From contig NZ_VZAD01000007.1 in NCBI RefSeq assembly GCF_009495355.1, forward strand, positions 1 through 54,335: 54,335 nucleotides of DNA, read 5' to 3'. The notes below the pieces were generated by a model. The model was not told the origin of the DNA. It did not search any database and saw nothing but the letters and a program-made list of their open reading frames with translations. A program made the position numbers and the translations under genes. Numbering within the stretch: position 1 is the stretch's first letter; every line of letters begins with the position of its first letter. Origin of the DNA: Segatella copri (GTDB taxonomy: Bacteria; Bacteroidota; Bacteroidia; Bacteroidales; Bacteroidaceae). Of this stretch, positions 32,340 to 42,612 are shown one piece after another.

Positions 32340-33866
32340 TTAGTAACCAGGGTTTTGTTCCAGGTTAGTGTTCTGGTCGAGAGCCGTCTGTGGTATAGGC
32401 AACAGGTAAGAGTTACTGTCAAACAGTTTAACTTGTTTGTTGCGGCCTTTATCACGATTATCAATACCATTGAGATATTTTTCTACTTTGTTGTTGCGGC
32501 ATAGATCGAACCAACGCTCTCCCTCAAAGGCAAGCTCTAAACGGCGTTCGTGAAGCACGGCTTCTATCATAGCTTCCTTGCTATTTGTCTTATCAGAAGT
32601 CAGTTCCTTCAGTTTGGCACGTTTACGAATCTGGTTTACGAGTTTCGCACTCTCGTCAAGGTTGCCCTTATAGGCTTCCGCCTCTGCCTTCATGAGGATA
32701 ATGTCAGCGAGTCGAATCCAATAAATGTTGCTGTAGGAAGAACGCAACTTATACATGAATGGGTAGTTGGAGGCTGGATAATAGTTGCTCCATGTACATG
32801 CATAATATACAATAGCCTGATTCTTGCGTATTTCATCGCCTTCTTTTTCGAAGTCGCTGATGATGTCGCGCGAAGGAGTAATCCACTTTGCCCATGTGAA
32901 ATAGTAATCCCAGTTGTCCAACTGGCGTCCGTACATCCATGTTTCCCAGTTTCCGCTACCTGTTGTCCAATGAACCTCCAAAATACCTTCTTTGGTATTA
33001 CGTTTCAGGCAATCCTTGGTTGTCTCATCGTATCCCCAGAGAGTTTCATAACTATCTTCAAGTTCTACACCTGTTGTCTTGATTACCTTATCAGCGTAGG
33101 TTATTACTTTATCGTAATCTTGTACTTCCTTTTCGGCGTAGACCTTGGCAAGCATAGCTTGAGCTACAGTCTTGGTCATCTTGGTGCGGTCAGAATTATC
33201 ATTGTCAGGAGCATATTTTTCAGCATCTGTCAAGTCGGCAATAATCTGTTCATAGCACTCCTTGGGTGATTTACGAGGAGGATAGTAAGTAGGGTATACC
33301 TCATTGATGTTATCAGAGGTGATTGTTTTTGCAATGGTTGTAATAACAGGGAATGAGCCCCAAAGACGTGCCATTCGGAACATCATCAATGCACGGAAAA
33401 TTTCTCCTTGAGCCTTATAGGAATGATATTCTGTATCTGAGATTTGGCCACTTTCCTTCAGTTGTTCTACGCCATTGATGAGCACATTGGCTTGAGCGAT
33501 ATCCTCTAAGTATCGATTCCAGTCTCGGCTCAAAACAGAGTTGCTGGCATCGATAGAGTTGGTTTCGTAAGGCACCACCTCGGCTCCTGTAGTACCAGCA
33601 TACGCATTATCGCTATGAGAGTCGCCTATCAAGAGATAATCGAGATGGGTGTGTTCCTGGCGGTTGCGGAACAACTCATAGAGAGACTTGAGTTGTGCTT
33701 CTGCGGCAGCCTTATCCTTTAAAACAGCTGTGGATGTTTCAGTCTGGGTGCCCTGTGTTATTTCTGAAGGCTCGGATATAGGCTCATAGTCGAGTGAGCA
33801 ACTTGCCAATGATATCATGGTTAAGCTACCGAGCGCTAAAGTCTTGATTTTATTATATGTTTTCAT
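32340..33866 (-). CDS. SusD/RagB family starch-binding-like outer-membrane lipoprotein
   Basis: SusD proteins form the lid of the SusC transporter and bind oligosaccharides at the surface. ATG 33866 (MKTYNKIKTLALG) is preferred over 33875, giving a lipoprotein signal ending in LASC. The 508-residue protein shows the TPR-like helical build: the N-terminal SVLSRDWNRYLEDIAQANVLINGVEQLK, the SusD motif FRALMMFRMARLWGSFPVIT, the C-terminal IYWIRLADIILMKAEAEAYKG, AVLHERRLELAFEGERWFDLCR and the ending LLPIPQTALDQNTNLEQNPGY. It follows susC by about 14 nt and is clearly co-transcribed. Confidence 0.96.
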   Translation of the reverse strand: MKTYNKIKTLALGSLTMISLASCSLDYEPISEPSEITQGTQTETSTAVLKDKAAAEAQLKSLYELFRNRQEHTHLDYLLIGDSHSDNAYAGTTGAEVVPYETNSIDASNSVLSRDWNRYLEDIAQANVLINGVEQLKESGQISDTEYHSYKAQGEIFRALMMFRMARLWGSFPVITTIAKTITSDNINEVYPTYYPPRKSPKECYEQIIADLTDAEKYAPDNDNSDRTKMTKTVAQAMLAKVYAEKEVQDYDKVITYADKVIKTTGVELEDSYETLWGYDETTKDCLKRNTKEGILEVHWTTGSGNWETWMYGRQLDNWDYYFTWAKWITPSRDIISDFEKEGDEIRKNQAIVYYACTWSNYYPASNYPFMYKLRSSYSNIYWIRLADIILMKAEAEAYKGNLDESAKLVNQIRKRAKLKELTSDKTNSKEAMIEAVLHERRLELAFEGERWFDLCRNNKVEKYLNGIDNRDKGRNKQVKLFDSNSYLLPIPQTALDQNTNLEQNPGY

Positions 33867-33880
33867 TGTTGTCATGATTT

Positions 33881-36859
33881 TTAGAATTCAACTTTTACAC
33901 CTAATACTATGCTTTTGTTGAGAGGGTATGTACCCCAGTCGATGCCTTGTACACTACCACTATTACCATACTGATTGACCTCTGGATCCATACCAGAATA
34001 ATCGGTAAGGGTAATCAGGTTGGTAGCTGATACGTATGGCTGCAAACGAGTCAGTCCGAAGCGTGAGATCAGTTTGCGTGGAACATCGTAAGAGAGGGAG
34101 ATATCTTTTAAGCGAATATAACTGCCATCCTCTACGAAGTAGGTAGAGTTACGGATGTCCCACTTAGCTTTAGGTACGTTGGTGATTTGTCCTGGAATTC
34201 TCCAGCGTGCCAATACTTTGGTGCTTTGGTTCTTGCCATCATACATTCCTTCTGTTTCCATTCGGGAGACATTATAGATGTCGTTTCCATAACTTCCCTG
34301 GATAAGAATACTGAGATTCAAACCTTTATATGAGAAGGTGTTGGTCATACCGAAAGTGAAGTCTGGGTTAGGGTCACCGATATAGGTACGATCACTTGCC
34401 GAAACGAGTCCGTCGCCAGTTATGTCCTTGTACTTCATGTCACCAGTTTCAGGATCAACCCCTTCTGCTATATATCCCCAGAAACTGCCTAAAGGCATGC
34501 CGGGAGTGTTGCGTACAACAGGTTCGTTGACATAGTCGGTGGTTTTAGCATCATAATATACTTGCGTTAGAGCCAGACTTTCCAACTTGTTTTTATTGAA
34601 TGAGATGTTAAAGTCGGTGTTCCACTTAAATGTTCCAATCAAGTTCTTTGAGGAGAAGGCAAATTCCCAACCCTTATTGCTCATCGAACCGCCATTATAG
34701 GTAAGACTTGTTGCAGCTGCACTTCCTGCAGGAAGGGTGATGTTCATCAGCATATCCTTGGTCTTCTTGTAATAGTAATCGGCATAGAAAGTCAAGCGGT
34801 TTCCTAATACAGTCAGGTCGAGTCCGATGTTAGTCTGTGTTGTTGTTTCCCATGTCAACTCAGGGTTGCTCAAGTTGCCTTGTGAGAATGTAGGTATAGC
34901 GTTGGCGTCATTGCCCTCACCAAACCATTGTACACGATTGATATTGTATCTTGCCAAATAACTATAGTCGCCCAGGCCACTCTGGTTACCAGTCTGTCCC
35001 CAGCCACCACGAATCTTCAAGTCGTCTATCCACTTGATATCCTTCATGAATTTCTCATTGCTCACACGCCAAGCTCCAGAGAAAGATGGGAAATAACCCC
35101 AACGATGGTGAGGAGCTAACTTGGAAGAACCATCAGCACGCATATTGGCTGTTACCATATAGGTGTCGTTCCAGTTGTATTGTAAACGAGCGAAGGTAGA
35201 GAAGATAGCCCAATCAGCAGCAGAAGAGCCTGTTCCTGTCCAGGAAATCTTGTTGGCAGCATTCAGAGTAGGGAAGTTATCATTCGCATAGTTGCTACCA
35301 TTGATATAGTTTTGGCTCCACTTGCTTTGAGTCCATGAACTACCTGCCATGGCATCAAAGTTATGTTTACCCAATGTTTTTTTGTAATTCACCACATTGT
35401 CCCATACGATAACACTGCTGATATTACGTCCATCATAGCCTGTTCCAAATTCCTGACGACCAATGGTTGTAGAGATAGGGTCGAGGAAGTTGGTTGTTGT
35501 GCCTTGTGTGCGATCGAAAGACAAAGACAGGTTGTACGTCAACTCAGGCATGAAGGTAACTGTTGCTTTTCCTGTAGCCAACAAACGATTGTATGCAGAT
35601 TTGTTGTTCTGTGTTCGGGCTATATTCTCAGCAGGTGAAGTGATATTTACGCCATAGAAGTTGTTGTAAAATTGATTTGGATTCTCAGGATTCCATACAG
35701 GAGCGTAAGTAGGCGTATTGACGATAGCCGTAACTACACCGCCACGGTTAGAACCCGTACCGGAAATAATACCTGTACCCTTGTTGGTATAGTCAGAATA
35801 GGTTACGCTTGCATTAAGGCGCAGCCACTTACGAATGTCGTTTTCAATAGATGCGCGGAAATTGTAACGTTTGTAACTTGATTTCTTGATGACACCATTT
35901 TCGCCCGTGTAACCACCAGAGATGAAGTATCTCATTTTTTCTGTTCCATTAGTGATAGAGACCTGGTAGTCCTGTACGTTTCCAGTGCGGAAAACCTCGT
36001 CTTTCCAGTCGGTCATGTCTTTCAAACCTTCTGGAAGTTTTACCAAACCAATCTCATCCATCAATTCTTTATACTGTGCAGCATTGAGTGATTCTTGATT
36101 ATCGCGTACAGTATTAAACGCATAGTGTGCATTCAAGCTAATTTTTGCCACACCTGTTTTTCCCTGCTTGGTTCCGATAATGATAACTCCATTAGCAGCT
36201 CGAGAACCATAGATGGCAGCTGAAGATGCATCTTTTAATACTTGGATATTGTCAATATCATCAGCAGCCAAGAAATCAATATTGGTCATAGGCACACCAT
36301 CTACCACATAGAGTGGGTCGTTGCTACCATTCAATGATGTAGTACCACGCACACGTATGGTGGGGGAAGCACCTGGCTGACCATTGGCTTGTGAAATTTG
36401 TAGACCTGCTGCTTTACCCTGCATACCAGCAGCTGCAGATACAATAGGACGTGTAGAAAGATCCTTCGCCGACACGCTTGAAACAGCAGTAGTAACATCT
36501 TTACGCTTCACTGAGCCATAACCGATGGCAACTACTTCATTTAGCATGTTAGCTTCCTCTTCAAGTGTGATTTTGATGCCATTTGAAGCCTTTACTTCTT
36601 TATTCTTATAGCCAATATAAGAAATCTTGAGTTTGGCACCTTGTTGTACTTCGATGGTAAAATGTCCATCCAAATCGGTGGCTACACCATTTTGCGTTCC
36701 ATTTTCAAGAACAGAAGCTCCAATAATGGGTTCATTGGTGTTGTCGATTACAGTGCCAGTAATCTTCATCTTTTGACCCCAGGCAGTAGCCGAGATTAAT
36801 AGAACGAGTGCTGTAGATGCTAATCCTCGCAACATCGCATTACTTTTTGCTTTTCTCAT
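33881..36859 (-). CDS. SusC/RagA family TonB-linked outer-membrane transporter
   Basis: SusC proteins are 22-stranded TonB-dependent channels that import oligosaccharides. The 992-residue protein has a signal peptide (to TAWGQ), an N-terminal carboxypeptidase-like domain (ITGTVIDNTNEPIIGASVLENGTQNGVATDLDGHF), a TonB-box/plug part (LNEVVAIGYGSVKRKDVTTAVSSV, NGQPGASPTIRVRGTTSLNGSNDPLYVVDGVP, IQVLKDASSAAIYGSRAANGVIIIGTK) and a long barrel ending in the aromatic strand SIVLGVKVEF. It heads the PUL operon susC-susD-GH30-binding protein. No STN signalling domain is present, which fits control by the separate DUF6377 regulator rather than an ECF sigma/anti-sigma pair. Confidence 0.97.
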   Translation of the reverse strand: MRKAKSNAMLRGLASTALVLLISATAWGQKMKITGTVIDNTNEPIIGASVLENGTQNGVATDLDGHFTIEVQQGAKLKISYIGYKNKEVKASNGIKITLEEEANMLNEVVAIGYGSVKRKDVTTAVSSVSAKDLSTRPIVSAAAGMQGKAAGLQISQANGQPGASPTIRVRGTTSLNGSNDPLYVVDGVPMTNIDFLAADDIDNIQVLKDASSAAIYGSRAANGVIIIGTKQGKTGVAKISLNAHYAFNTVRDNQESLNAAQYKELMDEIGLVKLPEGLKDMTDWKDEVFRTGNVQDYQVSITNGTEKMRYFISGGYTGENGVIKKSSYKRYNFRASIENDIRKWLRLNASVTYSDYTNKGTGIISGTGSNRGGVVTAIVNTPTYAPVWNPENPNQFYNNFYGVNITSPAENIARTQNNKSAYNRLLATGKATVTFMPELTYNLSLSFDRTQGTTTNFLDPISTTIGRQEFGTGYDGRNISSVIVWDNVVNYKKTLGKHNFDAMAGSSWTQSKWSQNYINGSNYANDNFPTLNAANKISWTGTGSSAADWAIFSTFARLQYNWNDTYMVTANMRADGSSKLAPHHRWGYFPSFSGAWRVSNEKFMKDIKWIDDLKIRGGWGQTGNQSGLGDYSYLARYNINRVQWFGEGNDANAIPTFSQGNLSNPELTWETTTQTNIGLDLTVLGNRLTFYADYYYKKTKDMLMNITLPAGSAAATSLTYNGGSMSNKGWEFAFSSKNLIGTFKWNTDFNISFNKNKLESLALTQVYYDAKTTDYVNEPVVRNTPGMPLGSFWGYIAEGVDPETGDMKYKDITGDGLVSASDRTYIGDPNPDFTFGMTNTFSYKGLNLSILIQGSYGNDIYNVSRMETEGMYDGKNQSTKVLARWRIPGQITNVPKAKWDIRNSTYFVEDGSYIRLKDISLSYDVPRKLISRFGLTRLQPYVSATNLITLTDYSGMDPEVNQYGNSGSVQGIDWGTYPLNKSIVLGVKVEF

Positions 36860-37130
36860 AAATTTAAGTTTTTGTTATTTGATTTTGTGTATATCTCTTT
36901 TTTATAGCTTTTGTCTTTGTGGACAGTGCTATGTTTGCTCATGCAAAAGTAATAAAAAAAGTAACAAAATGTTTGTTGATTAAATCATTAAGTGGTGAAA
37001 ATAAGTGGTTGTGAATATGTAAGGTGTTGATTGTTAGTGTTATATGGCTTTTGATGTTTTTCAATTTAGTGGTGTTTTTATGAAATGGAATAAAGGTTAT
37101 TATCGTAGATGTTTGTTTATTTATGTCTAA
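36860..37130. other. Upstream region of the PUL operon
   Basis: No gene is seen. It contains a leftward TACTTTTG box at 36944-36951 and AT-rich DNA with repeated TGTTTGTT/GTTGATTGTTAG stretches that might hold regulator sites; no clear palindrome is visible. The yidC terminator lies just beyond. Confidence 0.5.
36944..36951 (-). promoter_or_regulatory. Probable -7 box of the PUL operon (susC)
   Basis: Leftward TACTTTTG, 85 nt before the susC start. No good -33 element is seen, in keeping with an activator-dependent promoter. Confidence 0.55.
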
Positions 37131-37132
37131 AA

Positions 37133-37178
37133 AAAGAGTGTAATGAATACTTCGTGAAGTGATTCATTACACTCTTTC
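37133..37178. terminator. Strong bidirectional terminator after yidC
   Basis: GAGTGTAATGAAT pairs with ATTCATTACACTC, with ACTTC/GAAGT inside. Leftward it is followed by TCTTTTTTTAG. It separates the pyrG-yidC operon from the PUL. Confidence 0.9.
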
Positions 37179-37262
37179 TTGTTTAATGAAGTTTGCATAT
37201 ATATAATAAGGTGTAACACCTATGGGGAACAAACAATCATTTGTTATGTGTTGTAAGTTTCT

Positions 37263-39200
37263 TTATTTTCCTAGGTTCTTTTTCTTCTCGTTCAATTCTG
37301 CCTGCTTACGTGCAAGTTCAGCTTGCTGTTTTTGCTGCAATTCCTGCAGAGCCTGCATTCTTGCCATCAATCCGCTTGCCTTCTTAGGATTGCTCTTGTT
37401 CTCCTGATAACGTTTCTCAAGGATAGCAAGGAGCTTCTCGTCGTTGGTGGTCTTGCGCAAGGTCCACATGATGGCTGCACTGAAGAACAGAGAGATGAAG
37501 TAGTAGAAGTTCAAACCAGATGAGTAGTCGTTGAACATAAAGAAGAACATCAGAGGCATGATGAGCATCATCCACTGCATCATCTTCATTTGATCAGCCT
37601 GCTGGCCTACCATCTGGTCGCGCTGCTGGCGCATGGTCATCCAAGAGTAGAGGAGGTTGGCTACACAGAAGAGGATACAGGTAAGGCTCAAGTGATCGCC
37701 TATCAACCAAATGTTGGTGTTCCACTCGATGATGGGGTCGTAGGTACTCAAATCACTCATCCACAGGAACTTCTCACCACGAAGCTGAATAGCATTTGGC
37801 ACAAAGTTGAACATTGCAACCCAAACAGGCAACTGAATCAGCATAGGGATACAACCAGATAATGGGCTTACACCATATTTGGCATATTCAGCCATCATAG
37901 CCTGCTGCTTCTGCATCTGATCCTCTGGCTTATTATACTGAGCTGTAGCAGCTTCGAGTTTTGGTTTGAGTACGCGCATCTTGGCAGAACTCATGTAGCT
38001 CTTCTTTACCATAGGGTAGGTGATGAGCTTGAGGAGCAGGGTAATGAGAATCAACACGATACCCATAGGGAAAATCTTACTCAACCAGTCGAATACATAG
38101 ATTGTGAAGAAACGGTTGATCCAGCGGACGATAGGCCATCCCAGATAAACAAGCTTCTGGAACTCCAGGTCCTTGCCGAAGGTGCTTTCCTTCTCTGTAT
38201 TCTTCAGAATCTGGAAGTCGTTAGGTCCGAAGTAGAACTCAAACTCAGAAGCCTTCTTTCCAGTTGGGTCAAAAGCGGTCTTCATCTTAGCATGGAACTG
38301 CTTCAGATAGCCGGAGCCCTTCTCCTGAGGGATAGAAGTCATGAAGGCATCCTTGTCGAAGTTGTCCTTGGATATCATGATGGCAGAGAAGAACTGGTTC
38401 TTGAAAGACACCCAGTCGATGGTTTCTTCGATTTTCTCGTCGATCTTCTCGCTTGTCTCGTTCAGATGGTCGGTACCTCCCTCTACATCGTGATAGGTGA
38501 GGGTAGTGTAACGGTTCTCGAACATGAAGCCGCGCTCCTGTTGACGGGCCTTGTCGCTCCAGTCAACATCCATCTTGCTATAATTAGGTGAGAACAATCC
38601 AGCCATGCCCTGTGCTTGAAGGCTCATGTGGAGCATGTAGTCCTTGCCCAATGTATAAGTCATAGTGAGAGTCTTGCCCGGAGCAGCCTCTGCTGTCATG
38701 GTGACAGATGTCTTTGTGACATTTGATGGAGTAAAGTAAAGATCACTTGTGATAATGTTGGCTTCCTTAGCCTCGAGCATGAACTTGAGGCTCTGGTCGT
38801 TGCCATCGAAGAGAGTTACGTCCTTCTTGTCTTTTGAGCCGTCTTTTACCTTGAGGTCGTGACCCACATAACCCTTTACTACAGCCTTCTCGACAGTACC
38901 ACCCTTGGTGTTGAGGGTCAGCTCAACTTTCTCGTTACTCAAAACGATTTTCTGAGACTTGCCCTTCAAAGCCGAGTAGAAGAGGGCTGTTGAGTCAGCC
39001 TCAACCTTGGCTTTAGCTTCAGCCTGTCGCTGCAGCGCCGCAGCCTTGTTAGCTTTTTCCATCTCGGCGTGTTTTGCCTTAGCGATGGAGTCCTGAACGA
39101 ATGCTGCTCTCTGCTCTTCGGCAGAAGGCTGTGAGTACCAACTGAACCCAATCAGTACAAGGGCTATCAGGAGGAAACCGATAATGTTGTTTTTGTTCAT
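37263..39200 (-). CDS. yidC: Membrane protein insertase YidC
   Basis: YidC inserts and folds inner-membrane proteins, alone or with SecYEG. The 645-residue protein has the expected first membrane helix (IIGFLLIALVLIGFSWYSQP), a large periplasmic domain (about 50-355), and the C-terminal insertase core starting near IFPMGIVLILITLLLKLITYPMVKKSYMSSAKMRVLKPKL, with SPLSGCIPMLIQLPVWVAMFNF and MMLIMPLMFFFMF. The C terminus is a basic, Gln/Lys-rich coiled tail (LQELQQKQQAELARKQAELNEKKKNLGK), probably for ribosome contact. It lies 2 nt after pyrG, forming a pyrG-yidC operon. Confidence 0.97.
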   Translation of the reverse strand: MNKNNIIGFLLIALVLIGFSWYSQPSAEEQRAAFVQDSIAKAKHAEMEKANKAAALQRQAEAKAKVEADSTALFYSALKGKSQKIVLSNEKVELTLNTKGGTVEKAVVKGYVGHDLKVKDGSKDKKDVTLFDGNDQSLKFMLEAKEANIITSDLYFTPSNVTKTSVTMTAEAAPGKTLTMTYTLGKDYMLHMSLQAQGMAGLFSPNYSKMDVDWSDKARQQERGFMFENRYTTLTYHDVEGGTDHLNETSEKIDEKIEETIDWVSFKNQFFSAIMISKDNFDKDAFMTSIPQEKGSGYLKQFHAKMKTAFDPTGKKASEFEFYFGPNDFQILKNTEKESTFGKDLEFQKLVYLGWPIVRWINRFFTIYVFDWLSKIFPMGIVLILITLLLKLITYPMVKKSYMSSAKMRVLKPKLEAATAQYNKPEDQMQKQQAMMAEYAKYGVSPLSGCIPMLIQLPVWVAMFNFVPNAIQLRGEKFLWMSDLSTYDPIIEWNTNIWLIGDHLSLTCILFCVANLLYSWMTMRQQRDQMVGQQADQMKMMQWMMLIMPLMFFFMFNDYSSGLNFYYFISLFFSAAIMWTLRKTTNDEKLLAILEKRYQENKSNPKKASGLMARMQALQELQQKQQAELARKQAELNEKKKNLGK

Positions 39201-39202
39201 AT

Positions 39203-40813
<1,611 letters not shown>

Positions 40814-40841
40814 TTATATTTAAATTAGAATATTTTGGCTG

Positions 40842-40849
40842 CAAAGTTA
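40842..40849 (-). promoter_or_regulatory. Probable -7 box of pyrG-yidC
   Basis: Leftward TAACTTTG, 35 nt before the pyrG start codon. Confidence 0.6.
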
Positions 40850-40913
40850 CTATAAAATTATGAATTAGCCAAAATTATTGTAAATATTGGCGTGGCTTTT
40901 ATGATTTATTTGT

Positions 40914-40921
40914 TACCTTTG
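40914..40921 (+). promoter_or_regulatory. Probable -7 box of the DUF3078 gene
   Basis: TACCTTTG. A start of transcription near 40928 favours ATG 40946 over the earlier in-frame ATGs at 40892 and 40931. Confidence 0.55.
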
Positions 40922-40945
40922 TGCCCAAATATGAATAAGCTTAGT

Positions 40946-42220
40946 ATGAATTTAAGATATTATTTATTAGTGTTGGCCTTTTGTGTGACAGGAATGGTGT
41001 GTGCACAAAAGGGTGGATACGGTAAGAAAAAGGTAGAGAAAGACAGGGTGGCAGAATATATGGACTCGTTGACTGCAAGCAGACAGCGTATTGACTCGTT
41101 GGTGAAGCCCAAGATCAATAGTCGTTATTCGCAACTCTTTATTCCTCTTACTTTTTATCATGAACCTGCTGCCCGCTTTCTGCGGCTTGCTCCGGGGAAG
41201 TGTGTTGTTGCCGATTCTTTGCAGGCGGCTATCGACCAGGCTCTGATGCATGTGTATCTGAACCGTCCCGACTTGGTGAGAGTGCACGAAAGTCACCTTG
41301 AGAGTGTGGGTGCACCGATTGTCTCTGAACCTGCACCACGTCATGTTGCTACAGATATTGTTAAAGAGGTCGCACCAGTGGCTATTGAGCCTACTGTGGC
41401 TCCGATGGATATTTTGGTGACGAAGCCTAACTTCTGGACTTTCAGGGGCGACTATTATCTTCAGTTCTTGCAGAACTATGTGTCGGACAACTGGTATAAG
41501 GGAGGCGAGAGTAACTATTCGCTCTTGGGTAGTGTAACCATGCAGGCCAACTACAACAACAAGCAGAAGGTGAAGTGGGACAACAAGTTGGAATTGCGTC
41601 TTGGTTATCAGACATCGCGTGGCGATACTATTCACAAGTACAAAACCACAGAAGACTTGATGCGTTATACCGGCAAGGTTGGTCTGCAGGCCACCAAGCG
41701 CTGGTACTACACTCTGCAGCTCATAGCCCAGACTCAGTTTACGCATGGTGTGAAGAGTAATGACAAAAAGATTTATTCTGATTTCTTCTCGCCATTCAAT
41801 CTCAACCTCTCTGTCGGTATGGACTATTCTGTAGACTGGCTCAACCACCGTCTTAAGGGAAGTGTGCATATAGCACCTTTGGCGCTTAACTGGAAGTATG
41901 TTGGTCGTGCTGACCTTGCCACCCGATATGGTCTTGATGAGGGACATCATGGAATGACCGACTATGGTTCGGAATGTACGATTGACTTGAACTGGGTGCT
42001 TGCTGACAACCTGAGATGGAAAACACGCTTGTATGGTTATACCACATACAAGCGTGCTGAATTGGAGTGGGAGAACACGATAACCTTTCAGTTCAATCGC
42101 TACATCTCCACTAATGTTTTTATCTATCCTCGATTCGACGATGGGGCCCAACGCAAGGATGGTCAAAGCTACTGGCAATTTAAGGAGTTCGCCTCTGTGG
42201 GTTTCTCCTATTCTTTTTAG
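40946..42220 (+). CDS. DUF3078 outer-membrane beta-barrel protein
   Basis: With start ATG 40946 the protein has 424 residues and a clear signal peptide (MNLRYYLLVLAFCVTGMVCAQ). After a charged linker of about 130 residues comes the DUF3078 region: FWTFRGDYYLQFLQNYVSDNWYKGGESNYSLLG, then alternating strands KVKWDNKLELRLGYQT, RYTGKVGLQATKRWYYTLQLIAQTQF, YSDFFSPFNLNLSVGMDYSV and the closing FKEFASVGFSYSF. The family is a Bacteroidota-specific outer-membrane barrel of unknown function. The gene is monocistronic; the only good downstream terminator is 227 nt past the stop. Confidence 0.9.
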   Translation: MNLRYYLLVLAFCVTGMVCAQKGGYGKKKVEKDRVAEYMDSLTASRQRIDSLVKPKINSRYSQLFIPLTFYHEPAARFLRLAPGKCVVADSLQAAIDQALMHVYLNRPDLVRVHESHLESVGAPIVSEPAPRHVATDIVKEVAPVAIEPTVAPMDILVTKPNFWTFRGDYYLQFLQNYVSDNWYKGGESNYSLLGSVTMQANYNNKQKVKWDNKLELRLGYQTSRGDTIHKYKTTEDLMRYTGKVGLQATKRWYYTLQLIAQTQFTHGVKSNDKKIYSDFFSPFNLNLSVGMDYSVDWLNHRLKGSVHIAPLALNWKYVGRADLATRYGLDEGHHGMTDYGSECTIDLNWVLADNLRWKTRLYGYTTYKRAELEWENTITFQFNRYISTNVFIYPRFDDGAQRKDGQSYWQFKEFASVGFSYSF

Positions 42221-42420
42221 TAAATGCCATAAATCGTAATCCATACGCAGACGGCAATGACAAGCAGGGCGCAAACGAGAAGAAAAGCGAATAGCAACTT
42301 GCTAAATATCAAGCGCTTTTTGTGTCGTGGGCTGCATGCACGCATGGACGTGCTGCTGTGTTGATGTGTATGGTGCGAATGGTGTGTACGATGTGTACTT
42401 TGTTCTGATTCCATTTGCAT
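42217..42420 (-). CDS. Possible His-rich single-pass membrane protein
   Basis: This 67-residue frame has a His/Ser/Thr-rich N terminus (THRTHHSHHTHQHSS), a basic stretch (RHKKRLIFSK) and one hydrophobic helix (LLFAFLLVCALLVIAVCVWI) ending two residues before the stop. The composition is gene-like and it fills an otherwise empty spacer, overlapping the DUF3078 stop by 4 nt. Against it, no TAnnTTTG box is seen upstream and the DUF3078 transcript runs antisense across it to the terminator at 42447. The His-rich part could bind metal. Reality uncertain. Confidence 0.45.
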   Translation of the reverse strand: MQMESEQSTHRTHHSHHTHQHSSTSMRACSPRHKKRLIFSKLLFAFLLVCALLVIAVCVWITIYGIY

Positions 42421-42446
42421 ACTCTTTTACTTATAGTTAATATTTC

Positions 42447-42476
42447 CGACTTGGCATTTCTGCCAAGTCGTTTTTT
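42447..42476 (+). terminator. Terminator of the DUF3078 transcript
   Basis: A perfect 10-bp stem (CGACTTGGCA/TGCCAAGTCG), TTTC loop and six T residues. It lies beyond the small leftward frame, so the DUF3078 mRNA would carry an antisense copy of that frame. Confidence 0.9.
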
Positions 42477-42612
42477 ATTGAATATATTTTGCTTACGGGC
42501 ATCTTTCCTCGTTATGGCGGCAGAGTAAAAACAAGTTTTACCCTGCTCGTTTGGCTTAACGAAAAAGGTTTTTTATGTTGATCAGACTTGCTTTCCGGTG
42601 CTTTAGCTTTCC

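Noticed and set aside
40967..42274. 435-residue leftward reading frame opposite the DUF3078 gene
   Set aside because: It is antisense to a gene with a clear signal peptide and barrel; the leftward product looks random and has no promoter or ribosome-binding site.
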